Positions 1 to 12,900 of a DNA stretch of 64,000 nt are shown piece after piece. A program made the position numbers and the translations under genes. The stretch lies in the NCBI GenBank assembly GCA_036320915.1, contig JAXBDG010000005.1:1736001-1800000 (forward strand), given 5' to 3'. The notes beneath the pieces are model-generated. The model searched no databases. It was not told where the DNA came from and worked only from the letters and a program-made list of their open reading frames with translations. How positions within the stretch are numbered: position 1 is the first letter of the stretch; each line of letters starts with the position of its first letter. Source of the DNA: Linnemannia elongata. Lineage: Eukaryota > Mortierellomycota > Mortierellomycetes > Mortierellales > Mortierellaceae.

Positions 1-3000
1 GTTCCTTGTCGACAGAACCTTGGTCTATAAAAAAGTCAAAACATTAGGCTATTGTTTGTTCCACAAGGGAACGACTATTGACAGGAAGTTTGATACCTTG
101 TGAATTTTGCATCGTTTGCATTTGTTATTCTTGTTGAGTTTGTGCAAGCCGAGCTGGATCTTAGGGACCCGAGGATGAGGCCAAGGTGTGAAAAGGCGAA
201 AATAGCCAATTAGCACTGGCACGAGTACTGGTGATGATAGTGACCGAGGTGTGGTTACTGAGAGCAGAGCAAGAATATCATACTCGTGGATTGATAAATG
301 GGCACGGTTAGCAAAGCCAAAAATACGAAGGCCAGAGAACAGGATAATGAGGAAGATGCAAAAAAAATGTGATCGGCTTGACCCCCCTGTCTCTAACAAC
401 GGCTCTCAAGCATTAAGCAAAGTAATTTATGATCGTTTCCCTTGCAAAAAACACAGACCCACATGCTCCACCGTGGGGTTGACATGGTGGTCAACCAAGC
501 ACTCGATCCATTGGCAAGCGAAAAGGAGTGAAGAAGAAGAACAAGTCTCGATGGTGTTTTGACAAAATTAATGGTTTCGGGTGCCAAGCATGAACGACAA
601 TGCTGGCTGTTTTGAAGATTTACACTGCCTATGCGTCGATTCAAATGAAGTTGCAAGAAAATAATCGAAGAAAGAAGCACGAAGAAACAATAAAACAGAA
701 AACAAGGCTAGTGGAGAGGTCAACGCACCATACAGTTAGTAATGCATTGCGTTGTGAGTCCATGTGCCCATGTCCAATGTTTGTTTCTTGGAGTTCATAC
801 GAACTGCTAAAAGAAGAACAAATGTCAACAAAATACAAAGAACAAGCGGTTTTGCAACCACAACGAGTTTCGTTTGTGTGTTTTTCAAACATTGAGAGTG
901 TCATAGCTAAATCACTCTAGGTCGAGCGACGGCCAAAATAAACAAACGTCAACTCCATGGTCAAAAAGAGAAGGAAAAAAGAGACGAACTAGGGGGAGGA
1001 CGGAGGTTCAATTCTCCTTTCCCCTCGTCTTCCTCCATGCCCGCCGTCCAACCCTTGGAGGTCTCGCCTTCTCAAATAACGCACACACCCTCCCTCCTCT
1101 CTCTCCCCTGATTTCTCTAGCCAACCGTCTGACTCCCTATTCTCCCGTTTATCTTTCTCCACAAACGAACCTTTGTCTTTATTCACTTTGGGATGTAGTT
1201 GGAACAGTCTTGAATAAAGAAGGAAACACACCCTGACCAGATAGTGGTGAATGGCGTGCCAGATCGCAGGAACAAAAATAATTGCCCACACTAGCTCCTG
1301 CATCCTCTTCCCCAACCTTTTATCGTTATGCTCCTCGACTCGAAGTTGACCAACCATGGACTAGTGCCATTGACGGCTTCCTTTCGCTTCCAACACACGT
1401 CCCCTAAAAACATAACAGGTGCTATTATTACACGAGCGAGAAGGGCAGCTGCTTTTGAGCACGTCAATAGTACTGAAGCGGTTTCTCTCAGTTTCGCAAA
1501 ATAAACGCCTGTATGGCCCAATTTTCATATGCCGTCCATAAGATGCTGATGCTCCTGCTACTGCGAGGCCGAGGACTGATATGAAAGTAGACAAATGAGT
1601 TGAGCAAGCAGGAGGCAAGGGCTCCAAGAACGCGAACGGTCGTCAAGCAGGTTGGGCAAGCCATATTTTATTTGTCGTACAAATGTCGGCAACAAACAAG
1701 TTTTGCTGGACCTCATTTCTTTGTTCGATGAGGTTCTGGGTTGGGATATTTGTGCTCTCGCCTTTCACCACCCCTTCTTTGCCACTTTTTACAGCCGTTC
1801 TCATGTGCATTAACAGGGAGAATCACAACAAAGGATATTTCTTATAGTTCTTTTGTGCAAGGTCCACGCAGTCTCGTTCAAAAAATGGCCGATACTGGCA
1901 CCCTGCCCTGGTTCCTCCTCCCAGCCGAGGGCGCATATCATGCTCAATTCTGTGCCTTTCGTGCCTGAAATTTTAAGATACACAAATAGGTAGGGCGTAG
2001 AAAACCCTATTGAAGGTCTACCTTGAGAGGGCAAGGAACAGGGGAATGAGGACTGATTCAGGGGAATGAGAAACAGAGACCAGGAACTCCACAACTACTG
2101 GTCGATCTTCCAATAGGCAATCACTCCAATCCCCCTTTCTTTCTCTGCTGCTACTGGACAAGGGATATTAGCTTTTTTTTTTTTTTTTTTTTTTAACATA
2201 ATTCTTTTGCCTTTTCTTGCTTACGATGAAATACCTCACAAGCGCATTTGTTGTTGTTGTCCTCTTGTTCATTTTTCTATTTTTTACTTTCTTTGAATTG
2301 GAATGCCTCTGTTTTCTTGTTGATTGTTGGATTACTTACTTTTTTTTCTAGACCCAGAAGCAATTAGCAAGTCTCTTTGTTTTTTTTGTCCCATCAATAT
2401 GACACTAGCAACGAGAAATTACTCTGCACACACTCAGCTGCTTGCAATACAATTATGAAGCCATAATATTCGATTGCTTAAGAGTAGGGACCAAGCAAAG
2501 GCAGACAGATAGGCAGGGGGTAATTCATACAACAAGAGCATTAACAGCTGGCAGGAGATGGAACTTGGGGGAGAGTTAAGTGATTCCACATGTCTTTTTG
2601 AGCGATACGATAGACCGATAGACCGAAAGACAGACCGACGACAGGCCGACAGCGCCGATTGTTTTTTTTCCTTTACTGTGCTCTATTATGTTTTATTCCG
2701 CTGACAACAACAAATTCGATTGAGGGACGCACATGTCGCTTTGAGGCAAAGTTTTTCTTTGTTTTGTGTTTGTTTGTTTGTTTGTGTGTAATAATAATAA
2801 CGATATTTTATTCAATGGTGCAGGAGAGTATCCGTCCGGAGATACAACCCGTTAGCCCTTAGCGCGCCTCGATTTATTTGTGTGTGCTCTTGTGTCCAGT
2901 GGGTGGTCGCTGTGTATTCAGTAAAGTGTCCTCCCTATTAAAACAGAGCTAGCATATGCAGCTAGATGGCTGCGAAGAAGTAGAAAAGGTCATCCACTCA

Positions 3001-3626
3001 ACTTACTCACTACTTCATTCAAACAAGCCGAACCTTAACCTTGCTTGTCTTGATATTTGATATTTCTCTCTCCCTCATTCAGTCAGTTCAGGCACCAACT
3101 GCTGGTACCCACTTCTCGCTGTATTCAATAATACTCCATACGCTATACAATATACAACTCCGCCTTCTCCCTCGTACTCTTTGCACTCTCTCCACTTCCA
3201 CTCTCTCCTCCTCCTCCACTTCGCTCTTGTCTATCCCTCCTCCTCCACTTCCCTCTCCCTCTCTATCCTTCCCACTCCACGGCTCTCTCCCTTCCTCTTC
3301 TTCTTTCTCCACCTATTTAAGTACCTCCTCCCGCCGGGCCCCCTTCCTCGGTTTTTTCTCTTCTTCTTCTTTTCTTGTCCTCGTCGTCGCTTGTCCCAAC
3401 CCCTTCCCTTCACTTGTCTGTCATTCCCTCTCCAAGGTCACTCATCCTCCTTTATCCTTCCCTCAACGACCTTTTCCGCCCCACGACTATACCTTCTTTC
3501 CTTCCGCCCCTTTTCACGACTCCCCCTCAAGTTAGACAAAAACCACCTCAAAAACGACCCTCTCCCCTCTTTCCCTGAACACCACCCTCCTTCTCCTTCT
3601 CACGCGTCATTAATAATACACATACA
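1..3626. other. Left intergenic region, no recognised gene
   Basis: About 3.6 kb without a gene I can support. Short open frames occur on both strands, including a minus-strand frame at 399-49 with a hydrophobic stretch and one at 1627-1361, but none shows a recognisable family, consistent splice structure or codon bias like the neighbours. The stretch 2160-3000 is AT-rich with a poly-T run near 2172-2193, a short TTTG repeat near 2767-2783, and an imperfect repeat of a GATAGACC-like unit at about 2607-2650. From about 3170 to 3600 the plus strand becomes strongly pyrimidine-rich, which fits the promoter and 5' leader of the gene starting at 3627. A TATTTAA element lies at 3314-3320. Confidence 0.6.
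3170..3626 (+). promoter_or_regulatory. Pyrimidine-rich promoter/leader of the DUF3712 gene
   Basis: The plus strand here is dominated by C and T runs until shortly before the start codon at 3627. Comparable CT-rich tracts lie directly upstream of enolase, the ING gene and, on the minus strand, the metacaspase and Ras genes in this window. In many fungi such tracts mark core promoters and transcription starts of well-expressed genes. That role here is inferred from position only. Confidence 0.45.
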
Positions 3627-6600
3627 ATGTCTGCTCCCTCCAACCAGGTCGAGCAACTTCCTTATGATGAACGCGAAGAAGACTACCAAGAGTTCGAAGA
3701 GTACGATGAGGTGAACAAGCCAGCCACCCGCCCCTTCTACAAGAGGCGCAAGTACTGGATCTTCTGCGCCATCCTCACTGTCATCATTGTCGCCGTCGCT
3801 GTACCCATCGGTCTTTTTGTCATCCTCCCTAAGGTGGCCCAGACCATCCTCAACAACTCCAACATGGGCTTCAAATCCATCCAGATCACCAACCCCACCA
3901 ACACCAGCATGACCATGTCCATGAACGGTGAGCTCTCCAACACCGGTCCCTTCTCCGCTAACATCAAGTTCCCCGAACCCATCCAGGTCTTCTACGGGGA
4001 GACCTTGCTCGGCTCCATGAACCTGCCCGATGCCAAGGCCAGTGGCGGTCGCGGTGACCTGATTGCTGATGCTACCTTCAGCATTGCCGATGAGGCCGCC
4101 TTCGGAAGCTTCTCTGCTGATATGGTAAGCCCCCTTCTTTCTACTCTTCTCCCTCACACACTCTGCTTTCTTTACAACGGTCTTTCAATCCATCACATTA
4201 GTGCTCTCTCCTTCCCTTCATTTCTACTCCTCCAACCCCTTGCTCCCCTACCACTCCACTCATTCTTCCTCGATCACTTCCAATTTCCCTCGATTGTGCC
4301 CTATTCACCCACCCGATCACTGAGCACTCTTTTTCTGCACCAAAACACCACCACTACCGACAGAAGCATTTTCTCATTTTCCGCGCACAACGCAAACTGC
4401 ACCTCATTTTATTTTAGCCCCTGCATCCCTCATCTCTTTCTTGTTCTTCATTATGTCATCCCCGCCAAACGCAAACACAAACGCAACACAACTGTCATAC
4501 ATCACACAACCAAATAATACGCGTTCAACTCTAACAACGAAACCCTTTCGACCCTCTTCTTTCTAATGTATGATAGATGAGCAATGAGAAATTCACCTGG
4601 AAGCTCAAGTCTACGGTCACCATCGTTGCCCTCGGACGTACCGTCAACAACCTTAAGCTCGACAAGGACCTTGAGGTCTTGGGTACGTTATCTCTCCCTC
4701 TCATTACTACTCCAATTTGACACTTTGCGACCTCACCTGCATTGAATGCACGGCCAAAATTGCATTTTGCAAACACAAGAAAAAACTGACTAACGAACCC
4801 TTCGTCTACTTTACTATGTATTCTTTTATCAACAACAGGTATGGGCGGTTTCCCTGGTGTCCAGATTCTCAAGTTCGACTTGCCTTCCGATGCTGCTCCT
4901 GGCCAAGGTATCAACCTGGTCATCGACACTGCCATGAACAACCCCTCGCCTATTGGTGTTACCCTTGGAACTATTGTCCTCGACATTGGCTTCAACGGCA
5001 CCCAGTTGGGTCAGGTCCGTGCAACTGGTGCCTCCCTCTTGGGCAGCTCCCAGTCCATCCTCAACTTGACTGGTACAATGATCCCCCAGACCACCCCTGA
5101 GGGTCTTGCCACTGTCAGCTCTCTCTTCTCGGCTTACATCGCTGGTGCCACTTCTGAGACCACCGCTCGTGGTGTCTCTGTCTTGCCTGACGGTGTCAAC
5201 GAGGTTGGCTGGCTCTCGGTCGGTCTCAAGTCCATGGTCCTCAAGGTCGCCCTCAAGGCCCCTGCTCCTCTGAACATCATCAAGTCCATCGCTCTCGGCC
5301 CCATGGGTATGAACTGGACCAACACTGATGCCTATGCACCCTTGGCTAACTCTCCCGGCGTCGTTGCTGGTTTTGAGATGCCCTTCGGCTTCACCTTGAA
5401 CGTCACCCAGGTCCAGAACAGCATGACCGTTATCTACAATAACAAGTCCATCGCCACCCTCAATGCTGCTGAGTGGGGTTCTGCCGTCACCACTAAGGAC
5501 GCCAACGGCACTGCCATCAACTTTGCCTTGCCTCCTACCCCCTTCGCCATCGCTGCCGATTCCCATGCTGACTTTGATGACTTTGTCAACAAGTTGACCG
5601 TTGGTGCTACCCAGCCCTTTACCGTCAGCGGCATTGCTGGAACCGTCGCCCAGACCCCCATTGGAGAGGTCCGCATCACCGGTATTCCCTTCAAGTCTGA
5701 TGTTGCCTTGTCTGGTCTCCAGGGTCTCAAGACTGACCCCACCGTCATCAACAAGTTGACCGTCATCGGTGGTACCACCGCTGGTCTCCAGATTGCCCTC
5801 GACTTGACCATGACCAACCCCTCTCAGCTCACCATCGACACTGGTCTCGGTGACAGCGCCGTTGTCACCTTCGGTATGGTCTACCAGGGCGACAACGTTG
5901 GAACCGTCATTTTCCCTACCTTGGACCTCGTCCCCGGTGTCAACAACGTCCAGGCCGGTGCCTTGTTCACCCCCACCGGCACCGCTGGTGGCCAGGCTCT
6001 TTTGCAGCAGTACATGACCAACCAGGTCTCAGTCGTCGACATTTTCGGTTCCGCCTCGTCCTCTGGCATTCCTCCCTTGGCTGCTGGTCTCAAGGATGTC
6101 CAGCTGTCGTCTAACATGCCCGGTAACCCTGCCCAGCTCCTTTTGGGAACTTCCCTGACCATCCTCGACGACACTGGCAAGACCGGTATCGCCATGGCCA
6201 GTGTCACCGTCAACAACCCCTTCATCCCCGGCTTGACCATCAAGTCCATCAAGTCGACTGTCGAGTACAACGGTCGTGCGCTCGGTGCCATCGATATCCC
6301 TGATGTCACCATCTCTGTTGCCGGTATGACCCAGCAGGCCTCCCAGCCCTTGCCCCTGTCCATGGACTTGTCCATCGACTCGCTCCTCTCGCTCATGATT
6401 GATCAGGCCCACGCCAACGGCCTCAACGCCGAGCCCATCATTGCTTTGGGCAAGATGGCCAAGGACCCCAGTGTCAAGATCCCCTCATCTGTCTTTGCCG
6501 GATTCAACTTGCCCACCTTCGTCAAGGCTGCCATGGCCGGTCTCAAGGTCGATGTCACCATGTCCGTCGATGTCCTCGTCGGCGAGTATGCCACTTCGCT

Positions 6601-9148
6601 CTCGCTCGTCCAGAAGGGTGTTCCCACCGCCACCGATGACACCATCTTGAAGCTTCTTCCCATCGTCGGTACCCCCATTGCCCAGGCCATTGTCGACCTC
6701 GCCACCTTGTCCTTCGACAGCGTGATGATCAACAGCCCCGCCGAGACCGACTTCACTACCAACATCAACGGTCTCATTGCCAACACAGGACCCTTCGATG
6801 CCGATATTACCTTCCCCTCGGGCTCTGGTGTTGCCTGGATCAACGGTGGCAACACCGTCTCGATCGGTCAGATTGCCATGCCTACCGTCAACGCCAAGGC
6901 CGATGTTGGTGCCAAGCTCGCCTTGACCAACGTTCCCTTCCACGTCACCAGCGGCGCCAGCATGGGCTCCTTTGTCGGTTACTCGCTCCAGGCCGAGTCC
7001 TTTGACTGGGAGGTCACTGCTACCAACATGACCGTTATTGCCATGGGTGCCCCCATCCCCGGTATCCACATGACCAAGAAGGTCACCCTCAAGGGCTTCA
7101 ACGGCCTCAAGGAATTGAAGATCGAGAAGTACGATCTCCCCTCGAACGACCCCAACGGTATCCACCTTGTCCTCACTGCCTCCCTTGCCAACCCCTCCAA
7201 CGTCGGTATTGAGATGGGCACCGTTGAGTTCGCTAACGAGTTCCAGGGCCAGGACATTGGTTTCGTCAAGACCGCCGGTCTCGCTCTCCAGCCCAGCGCT
7301 ACCACCCCCATCGCCATGGAGGGTACCTTGACCAAGCAGACCTCCGAGGCCGGTCTCAAGGCCCTCGGTGACATGTTCCGTCTCGCCCTTAACGGTGGTT
7401 CGCCCAACTTGATCGTCCGCGGCAAGTCTGTCACCCCCGCCTCAGGCCCTGTCTCCTGGTTGAGCTCTGCTTTCTCGTCCTTGACCATGAACGTCACCCT
7501 CCCCAGTCTCGGCAAGCAGGATATTATCACTGGCATCACCCTCAAGACCATGACCTTGGACTTCACCGGCTCCGACCCTTACAGCGTCATGACCTCGTCG
7601 GACAACATTGAGGCCAACTACCACATCCCCTTCGCCTTCCCTCTGAGCATCACTCAGGTCGCCGAAGACATGAGCATCCAGTTGCCTCTCGGTAGGAGCG
7701 TCGCAAACTTGAAGCTCCCTATGGGTCCCGCCCAGACCATCAGCCCCGGCCTCCTCAAGACCGGTTACACCAACCAGCCCTTGAAGGTCGTCGATGGCCA
7801 GCACGAGGTCTTTAACCAGTTCTCCAAGATCTTGACCACCGGCCCTGGTGTCCAGTTCTACCTGGTCGGTACCGCCGACACTGTTGCTGAGACCGCTGCC
7901 GGTGCCATCACCATCCCCGGTGTCGCCGTCAGTGTCCAATCGACCATGCTCGGCATGAACCTCAACGCTCAGCCCGCTGCCATCACCAACATCTCGGTTG
8001 CCGGCGGTACTAACGATTACTTGATCATCAAGCAGAACGTCGTCCTCCAGAACCCCTCGGGACTAACTGTCAAGGTCGGCAAGGTGTCCTTCGATATCTC
8101 GTACTCTAGTATGATGATGGGTAAGGCCGTTGTCAACGACATGGTCCTCGCTCCCGGTGCCAACACCCTCCCTGCCGAGTTCCACCTCGCCCCCGCTGAC
8201 TCGCACGTCCGTGATGGCTTCTTGAGCGGTTTCGTTGCCGGTATGACCTTCAACCTCGGCATTGCCGGTGGTCCCGACTCGACAACGGTCGAGTCACTTA
8301 AAGAGGCCATGCAGTCCGTTAAGACGTCTGCCTCGATCACCGGTATCACTGACAAGCTGATTGGCTCTGGTTCTTCTGCCACTGCCAACATCTGGAACAT
8401 GTTGCAGCTCACCAAGGAGCGTGTCACCCCCGTCCAGGTCATGATCTACAACCCCTTCGATACCCCTCTCTACATCAAGAGCATGTACGCCGATACCATC
8501 TGGGAGGGCAAGGCCTTCGGTACCGTCAACCAGGATGTCGGCATGACTGTTCCCCCTAAGTCGAGCCAGCTCTCGCCCGTCGTCTACATGAAGTCCCCCG
8601 CCGGACTTGAGTTCATGGGCACCTTGCTTCCTTTCATGCTCAAGTACCCCCAGTTGGTCGTCGGCCAGACTGCCAACGTTCCCTTCCTCATCAAGTCCCA
8701 GATCACTGCCGTCGTCGGTGGCGCGAATGGTTATACCGGTAACGTTGCCTACGCCCAGCCCGACGCCATCATTGGTGTCAAGGTTTCCTACGACCTCAAG
8801 CCTCCAGGTGCCGTCTTGCCCCCAGCTCTTGGCGGTCCCGCTGTTGCCCCCACCAACGCCACCACCACTGCAACTGGCACCGCTACTGAGACCTCGACTG
8901 CTACTACTACTCTTTCTGAGCAGCCCACTATCACTACCACAGCCACTACCGCTGACACGACCACCGCTACCACCACCGTCGCGCCCACGACCACCGTCAC
9001 CCCTGCTGCTGTTGTCCAGAAGCGTCAGGCTGCTCCTTCGATCCTCGAGACTGGTCCTCTTGATCAGTCGCCCGCGCAGATCGAGGCTTGGCTCAAGGCC
9101 ATGGTCAACAACTTGGCCGTCAACGAGGGTCTTGCCGCTCCTTACTAA
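3627..9148 (+). CDS. Large single-pass membrane protein with repeated DUF3712-type domains
   Basis: Exons 3627-4124, 4577-4682 and 4839-9148 join to a 1,637-residue protein. The acidic N-terminal tail (about 1-42) is followed by one strong membrane helix at about 43-67. The rest is a long beta-type, Asn/Thr/Val-rich region built of repeating units, with recurring phrases such as NPSN/NPFN, GPF(D/S)A and KLTVGATQPF-like segments, typical of fungal DUF3712 (LEA-2-like) proteins. The C-terminus has a Thr-rich stretch near 1540-1600. The topology suggests a type II protein with the repeats outside the cytosol. The molecular function is unknown. Codon choice is extreme (mostly C-ending codons: GTC, ACC, CTC, AAC), like enolase in the same window, implying abundant expression. 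Its 3' neighbour, the chitin synthase, is convergent. The family assignment is from memory of the fold pattern. Confidence 0.85.
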
Positions 9149-9979
9149 AAAGTGGATGTAATCTTTTAATATTTATCATTGTTCTTTTGCCATTTATCTC
9201 CTGTCACTTACAAAATCGCATGTAAAATCCATCTCCGTTTGCCTTTTTTCTTCGTTCTCTCCCTTGTTTGAGCAAGACAATTCTTTGTTTTTCAATTTGG
9301 TATTCTTTTTTCTTCTTCTGCTCTTCAGGGAGTGATATTCTCATTATGAGAACTTTCTTGTCCGCAAGAACTACTTTTCTTCCTCTTCCTTTTCACGGCC
9401 CTCTTTTTCTTTCATTGAAATGGTCTTGCGAAATTTCGACTCCTCCTTCACTCCTTCCACGCTATTGTTGCGGTTTACGATCTTCTTTCCCCACCCCCTT
9501 TTTGTTTCTTATTCAAACATCTTATACCCTTTCCTTCCTTCCCTTGTACAGTAATTAATGATCATATTCTGTCAAATCCTTTGCAATCACCATCCATTTG
9601 TTTGAAAAAAAAAAAAAAACTTGTCTGTTCGGACGCCTAGTAGTTTATAAAAGTTTATGACCCTAATGACACGCTCTTGAAGAAAAAGAAAAAAAAAACC
9701 CCCCAGAAGTTGAATATCGAATAAAAACTTAGCATCATCTTGTTAACTCAAAAAAAAAGAAATGATATATGCGATTGAACAACGTGAGAAAAATGAATGG
9801 AGGGCGCTTGAAAGACAAGAGCAAATGTTGTGTCAGTTCTTGTGCGAGTATTGGCATGCGGTTTTTTATTTTACTTGTGTGAGAGTGAGCGAACGTGTAA
9901 AATGGTATCGTGTTGATGATGATGGTTAAATAGGGGGGGGGGGGGGGGGGTAATATGACAAAGGCGCCTTTCTTGTGTT
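9149..9979. other. Convergent 3' intergenic region
   Basis: This 831-bp region separates the stop codons of the DUF3712 gene and the chitin synthase. It is AT-rich with several A and T runs and no supportable gene. An uninterrupted run of 18 G lies at 9933-9950, 30 bp beyond the chitin synthase stop, so it would be a C-tract in that transcript's 3' UTR. Confidence 0.6.
9933..9950. repeat. G18 homopolymer
   Basis: Eighteen consecutive G residues on the plus strand, equal to C18 on the coding strand of the chitin synthase, immediately after its stop codon. Homopolymers of G this long are prone to length error in sequencing and may form quadruplex structure. Confidence 0.9.
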
Positions 9980-12900
9980 TTAGTGACTAAAGAAACTGAA
10001 GAAGAGGTAGAGCGTACTTCCAACGAATCGGAAAAACGACAATCCAAACACACTCCACATGATCGCCGCAAGGTAGGCATTAGATCCGTCCTAAATCGCG
10101 CATAAGTAAGGTAAGGAGCGAAAGTGTTAAGAATTGCGTATGAGAACAATAGGTGAAATGCGATTTAAATCAACTGTCAACATTCAACATTCAAGAATAT
10201 CGATATAGAAAACAAGGAACTTACGGTGAGGGTGAGCTTCTTCTCCATGACAGAGGAACAGATCACGGCGACAAGGATACCGTTTGAGCCGATCCAGAAC
10301 ATCACGAGCCGGGTTCGGAACCCGCGGTAGTAATCGTCCTGCTTTGTCGCCGCACTCCTGGACTGGTGAACTTCTGGAGCCTTGTGCGACAGTTCCGCAA
10401 CAGCCTCGTCATATGCTTCGTTACTAAGAGCAACAGAAAAAAAGGTAGCGAAATAAGCATGTTGTGTTTGGTGGAAGAGTCGGCAATGTAAAGGTGTATC
10501 CTTTATGTTCGACGAGAGAAAAGAGAGCGGTGAGACTTACATATCAGCGGAGGATACAGGGACTTCGACTTCAACAACTTGTCCGTCCTTCTTGGCATCT
10601 CCCAGATCCGTGTGTGTTGAATTATCTCCCTTTGTTCCCCAACTAATAAAAAAAAAAAAAAAAGCCATTGGGAGTTAGAACCTCGAGTTGGCAAAAAAAA
10701 AAAAAAAATGAACAAGGCAGCATATCGAGAGTCTCACTTACCTAACGTCATGGGTGTTGCAGAAGGCATAAACGTTCAGAATGTTGACATAGCTGGGCAT
10801 CATGAACATGTACTGCACAAAACTGGTGAGCATATGCCAAGGGTCCATGTAGAGCACCGACATGAGGATGTAAAGTCCGTAAGTCGAAAGTAAAGATAGA
10901 ATAATATCTCTGAAGGCGGCGTTGGCGATGATGGTCTTGAATACTTCAAACGACGTATCGGACGCTTTTAGCCCTCCAAATGCTGCATCCAGAGACTTGA
11001 TTGTGATCAGGGCGGCGGCAAACAGCATATATCCCATAATCAATGCAAACGCAAGCATCGACATTGTGTACGTCGCCTTGGATCCCTGAGGTCGGTTGCT
11101 AGAAGAATATAGGACAGAGAGACACATATTTTAGCCTTTGTTCTGCATAAAAAAATACTTCGTTCACTGCACACTCTAGTTGAGACAGCATAAAACGTAC
11201 CCCATGGAGCAGATGAACTGGGTGCAAATTAGGAAGATGTAGATGTAACGCATGACTTCGTAGATCCTGTCGCCCCAGCCGTTTCCGAATGGATCGATCG
11301 CAGGGTCGGCCAAGGAACGCGTCAAAAAGTAGAAGGTCAAGTACATGTTGCCCTATCGACAAGTAATTAGCAAACGCGTTATTAATTAGTGCGAAGCTTT
11401 CTTTTCATAGCATTCTCACACTTCGATCAACAGCAACAACAACACAAAGGGTATTTACGAGAGCAAACCAGGAAAAGATGATGCTGATAAAGTTGTAAAA
11501 GAACTCGATGTGGAACCAGAGCTTTCGCATAAAGTTGTGGTCGGATCTCCAGATGTTAGTCGAGTGTGTCAGTGCATAGATTGCGGCAAAGAACGATCCG
11601 TTGAGCCAACGTCTACGCTGAGAGATGAACTCGGGTACCGAGTCAGGCACATCCGTTTCTCCTGTTGCCGACCGCACATATTTCAGCAGCCACTGTCCGC
11701 CTCGCTTGGCCACCAACTCGAAGCACAGGATACGATCCTCGGCCAGGTACATGTTAGCGGAGAAGATGTTATCCATGTCGCCTGACTGGTTCTCGCCCTT
11801 GAAGTACGAAGCCAGCGGTCCGTTGCCCTTGGCGTCGTTCTGCAGAGCCTTGTATCGGTAAGCCGAGAATGCTCCTGGCAAGACTGAGATGTATCCAAAG
11901 ACAGACTCCATGGGTTTGTCCAGAATGTTTGACATCTTGTACTCAAAGTTCTGCGCCGCGACTAGAGGGTTGGCCAGGTTGACACATCCACGTCCTGTCA
12001 TTGCACAGATCTCCCCACAGGCTCCTGCGACGTGTTTGTTGACATCAAACGCCTTCCAGAGGTGATAGATTGATGTGTTGCCGGGACGAGTGCCGACATC
12101 TAGGAGCACACAGACGTTGGGGTTGAGGAGCGGTCCAAAGGCGTTGAAGAACCATCGATGAGAGTTGAGCTTTTTCTTGTTCTTCTCCTTGAGACAGAAC
12201 AGGATCTGGACTGGAGGGATCTTGCGATCGGCAGACTTGACCTTGAGCTCTGGGTCGATCGAGATCTGGGCGGTGTACTCGTACAGATGTGCAGTGACCT
12301 CCTTGCCACCGACAGAGTTCTTGGCAATGCCGTCCTGGTACACACCCATCATGGCCAGCACGCTGAGCACACGGGGACTGCACTTGTAACGACCGTCGGC
12401 GACAATGCAGACGACCACCTTTTTCCAGCCTTCAGAGCCCCAGGTCTTGGACCGGTCGCGTGCGCATAGGTGTGAGATGTTCTTCATGACACCATGCATT
12501 GTCCTGCAGAACAGGATTTCATCTTCCTATAAATAATTACCCAAATTCAAAAAAAAGTAAACAATGATTGTTTAGTGACAAATGGACTTATGTTACACAC
12601 TCGAGAATGTCCCATAGAATCCCAAACCAATTTTCAAAGGGAAGCCATTCCATATGACAAGGCATATTAAACACTTACGTTGTACATGGTCATGACGATG
12701 AACAGCTCAGTTTGACGGTTCAGTATCTTTGGCCGGAGGGTATAATTCTGATGACTAAAGTCGTTAGGGTCACAAGTGACAGCCGTGTACCGCATCGATG
12801 TGAACTCGTCCTCGTCCTTCTTGGGTAGCAGATCCAGCAGCTTGGTTGGGACAGGACAGTCGAGTACCAAGTTGCCCTCCGTCAATGTGACTTTCTTGGT

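Noticed and set aside
49..399. 116-residue minus-strand open frame with a hydrophobic segment at the left edge
   Set aside because: No recognisable family, no splice structure and no codon bias like real genes in the window; not enough to call.
1000..1030. T-arm-like hairpin resembling the end of a tRNA (GGTTCAATTC)
   Set aside because: No matching anticodon, D-arm or acceptor stem in the correct spacing.
1361..1666. Possible small hydrophobic protein on the minus strand with an intron-like junction near 1580
   Set aside because: The acceptor-like sequence is suggestive, but no upstream exon gives a convincing start and the product matches nothing known to me.
4829..8442. Several long antisense open frames within the DUF3712 gene
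   Set aside because: They mirror the extreme codon bias of the sense strand (few stops in reverse frames) and show no family resemblance.
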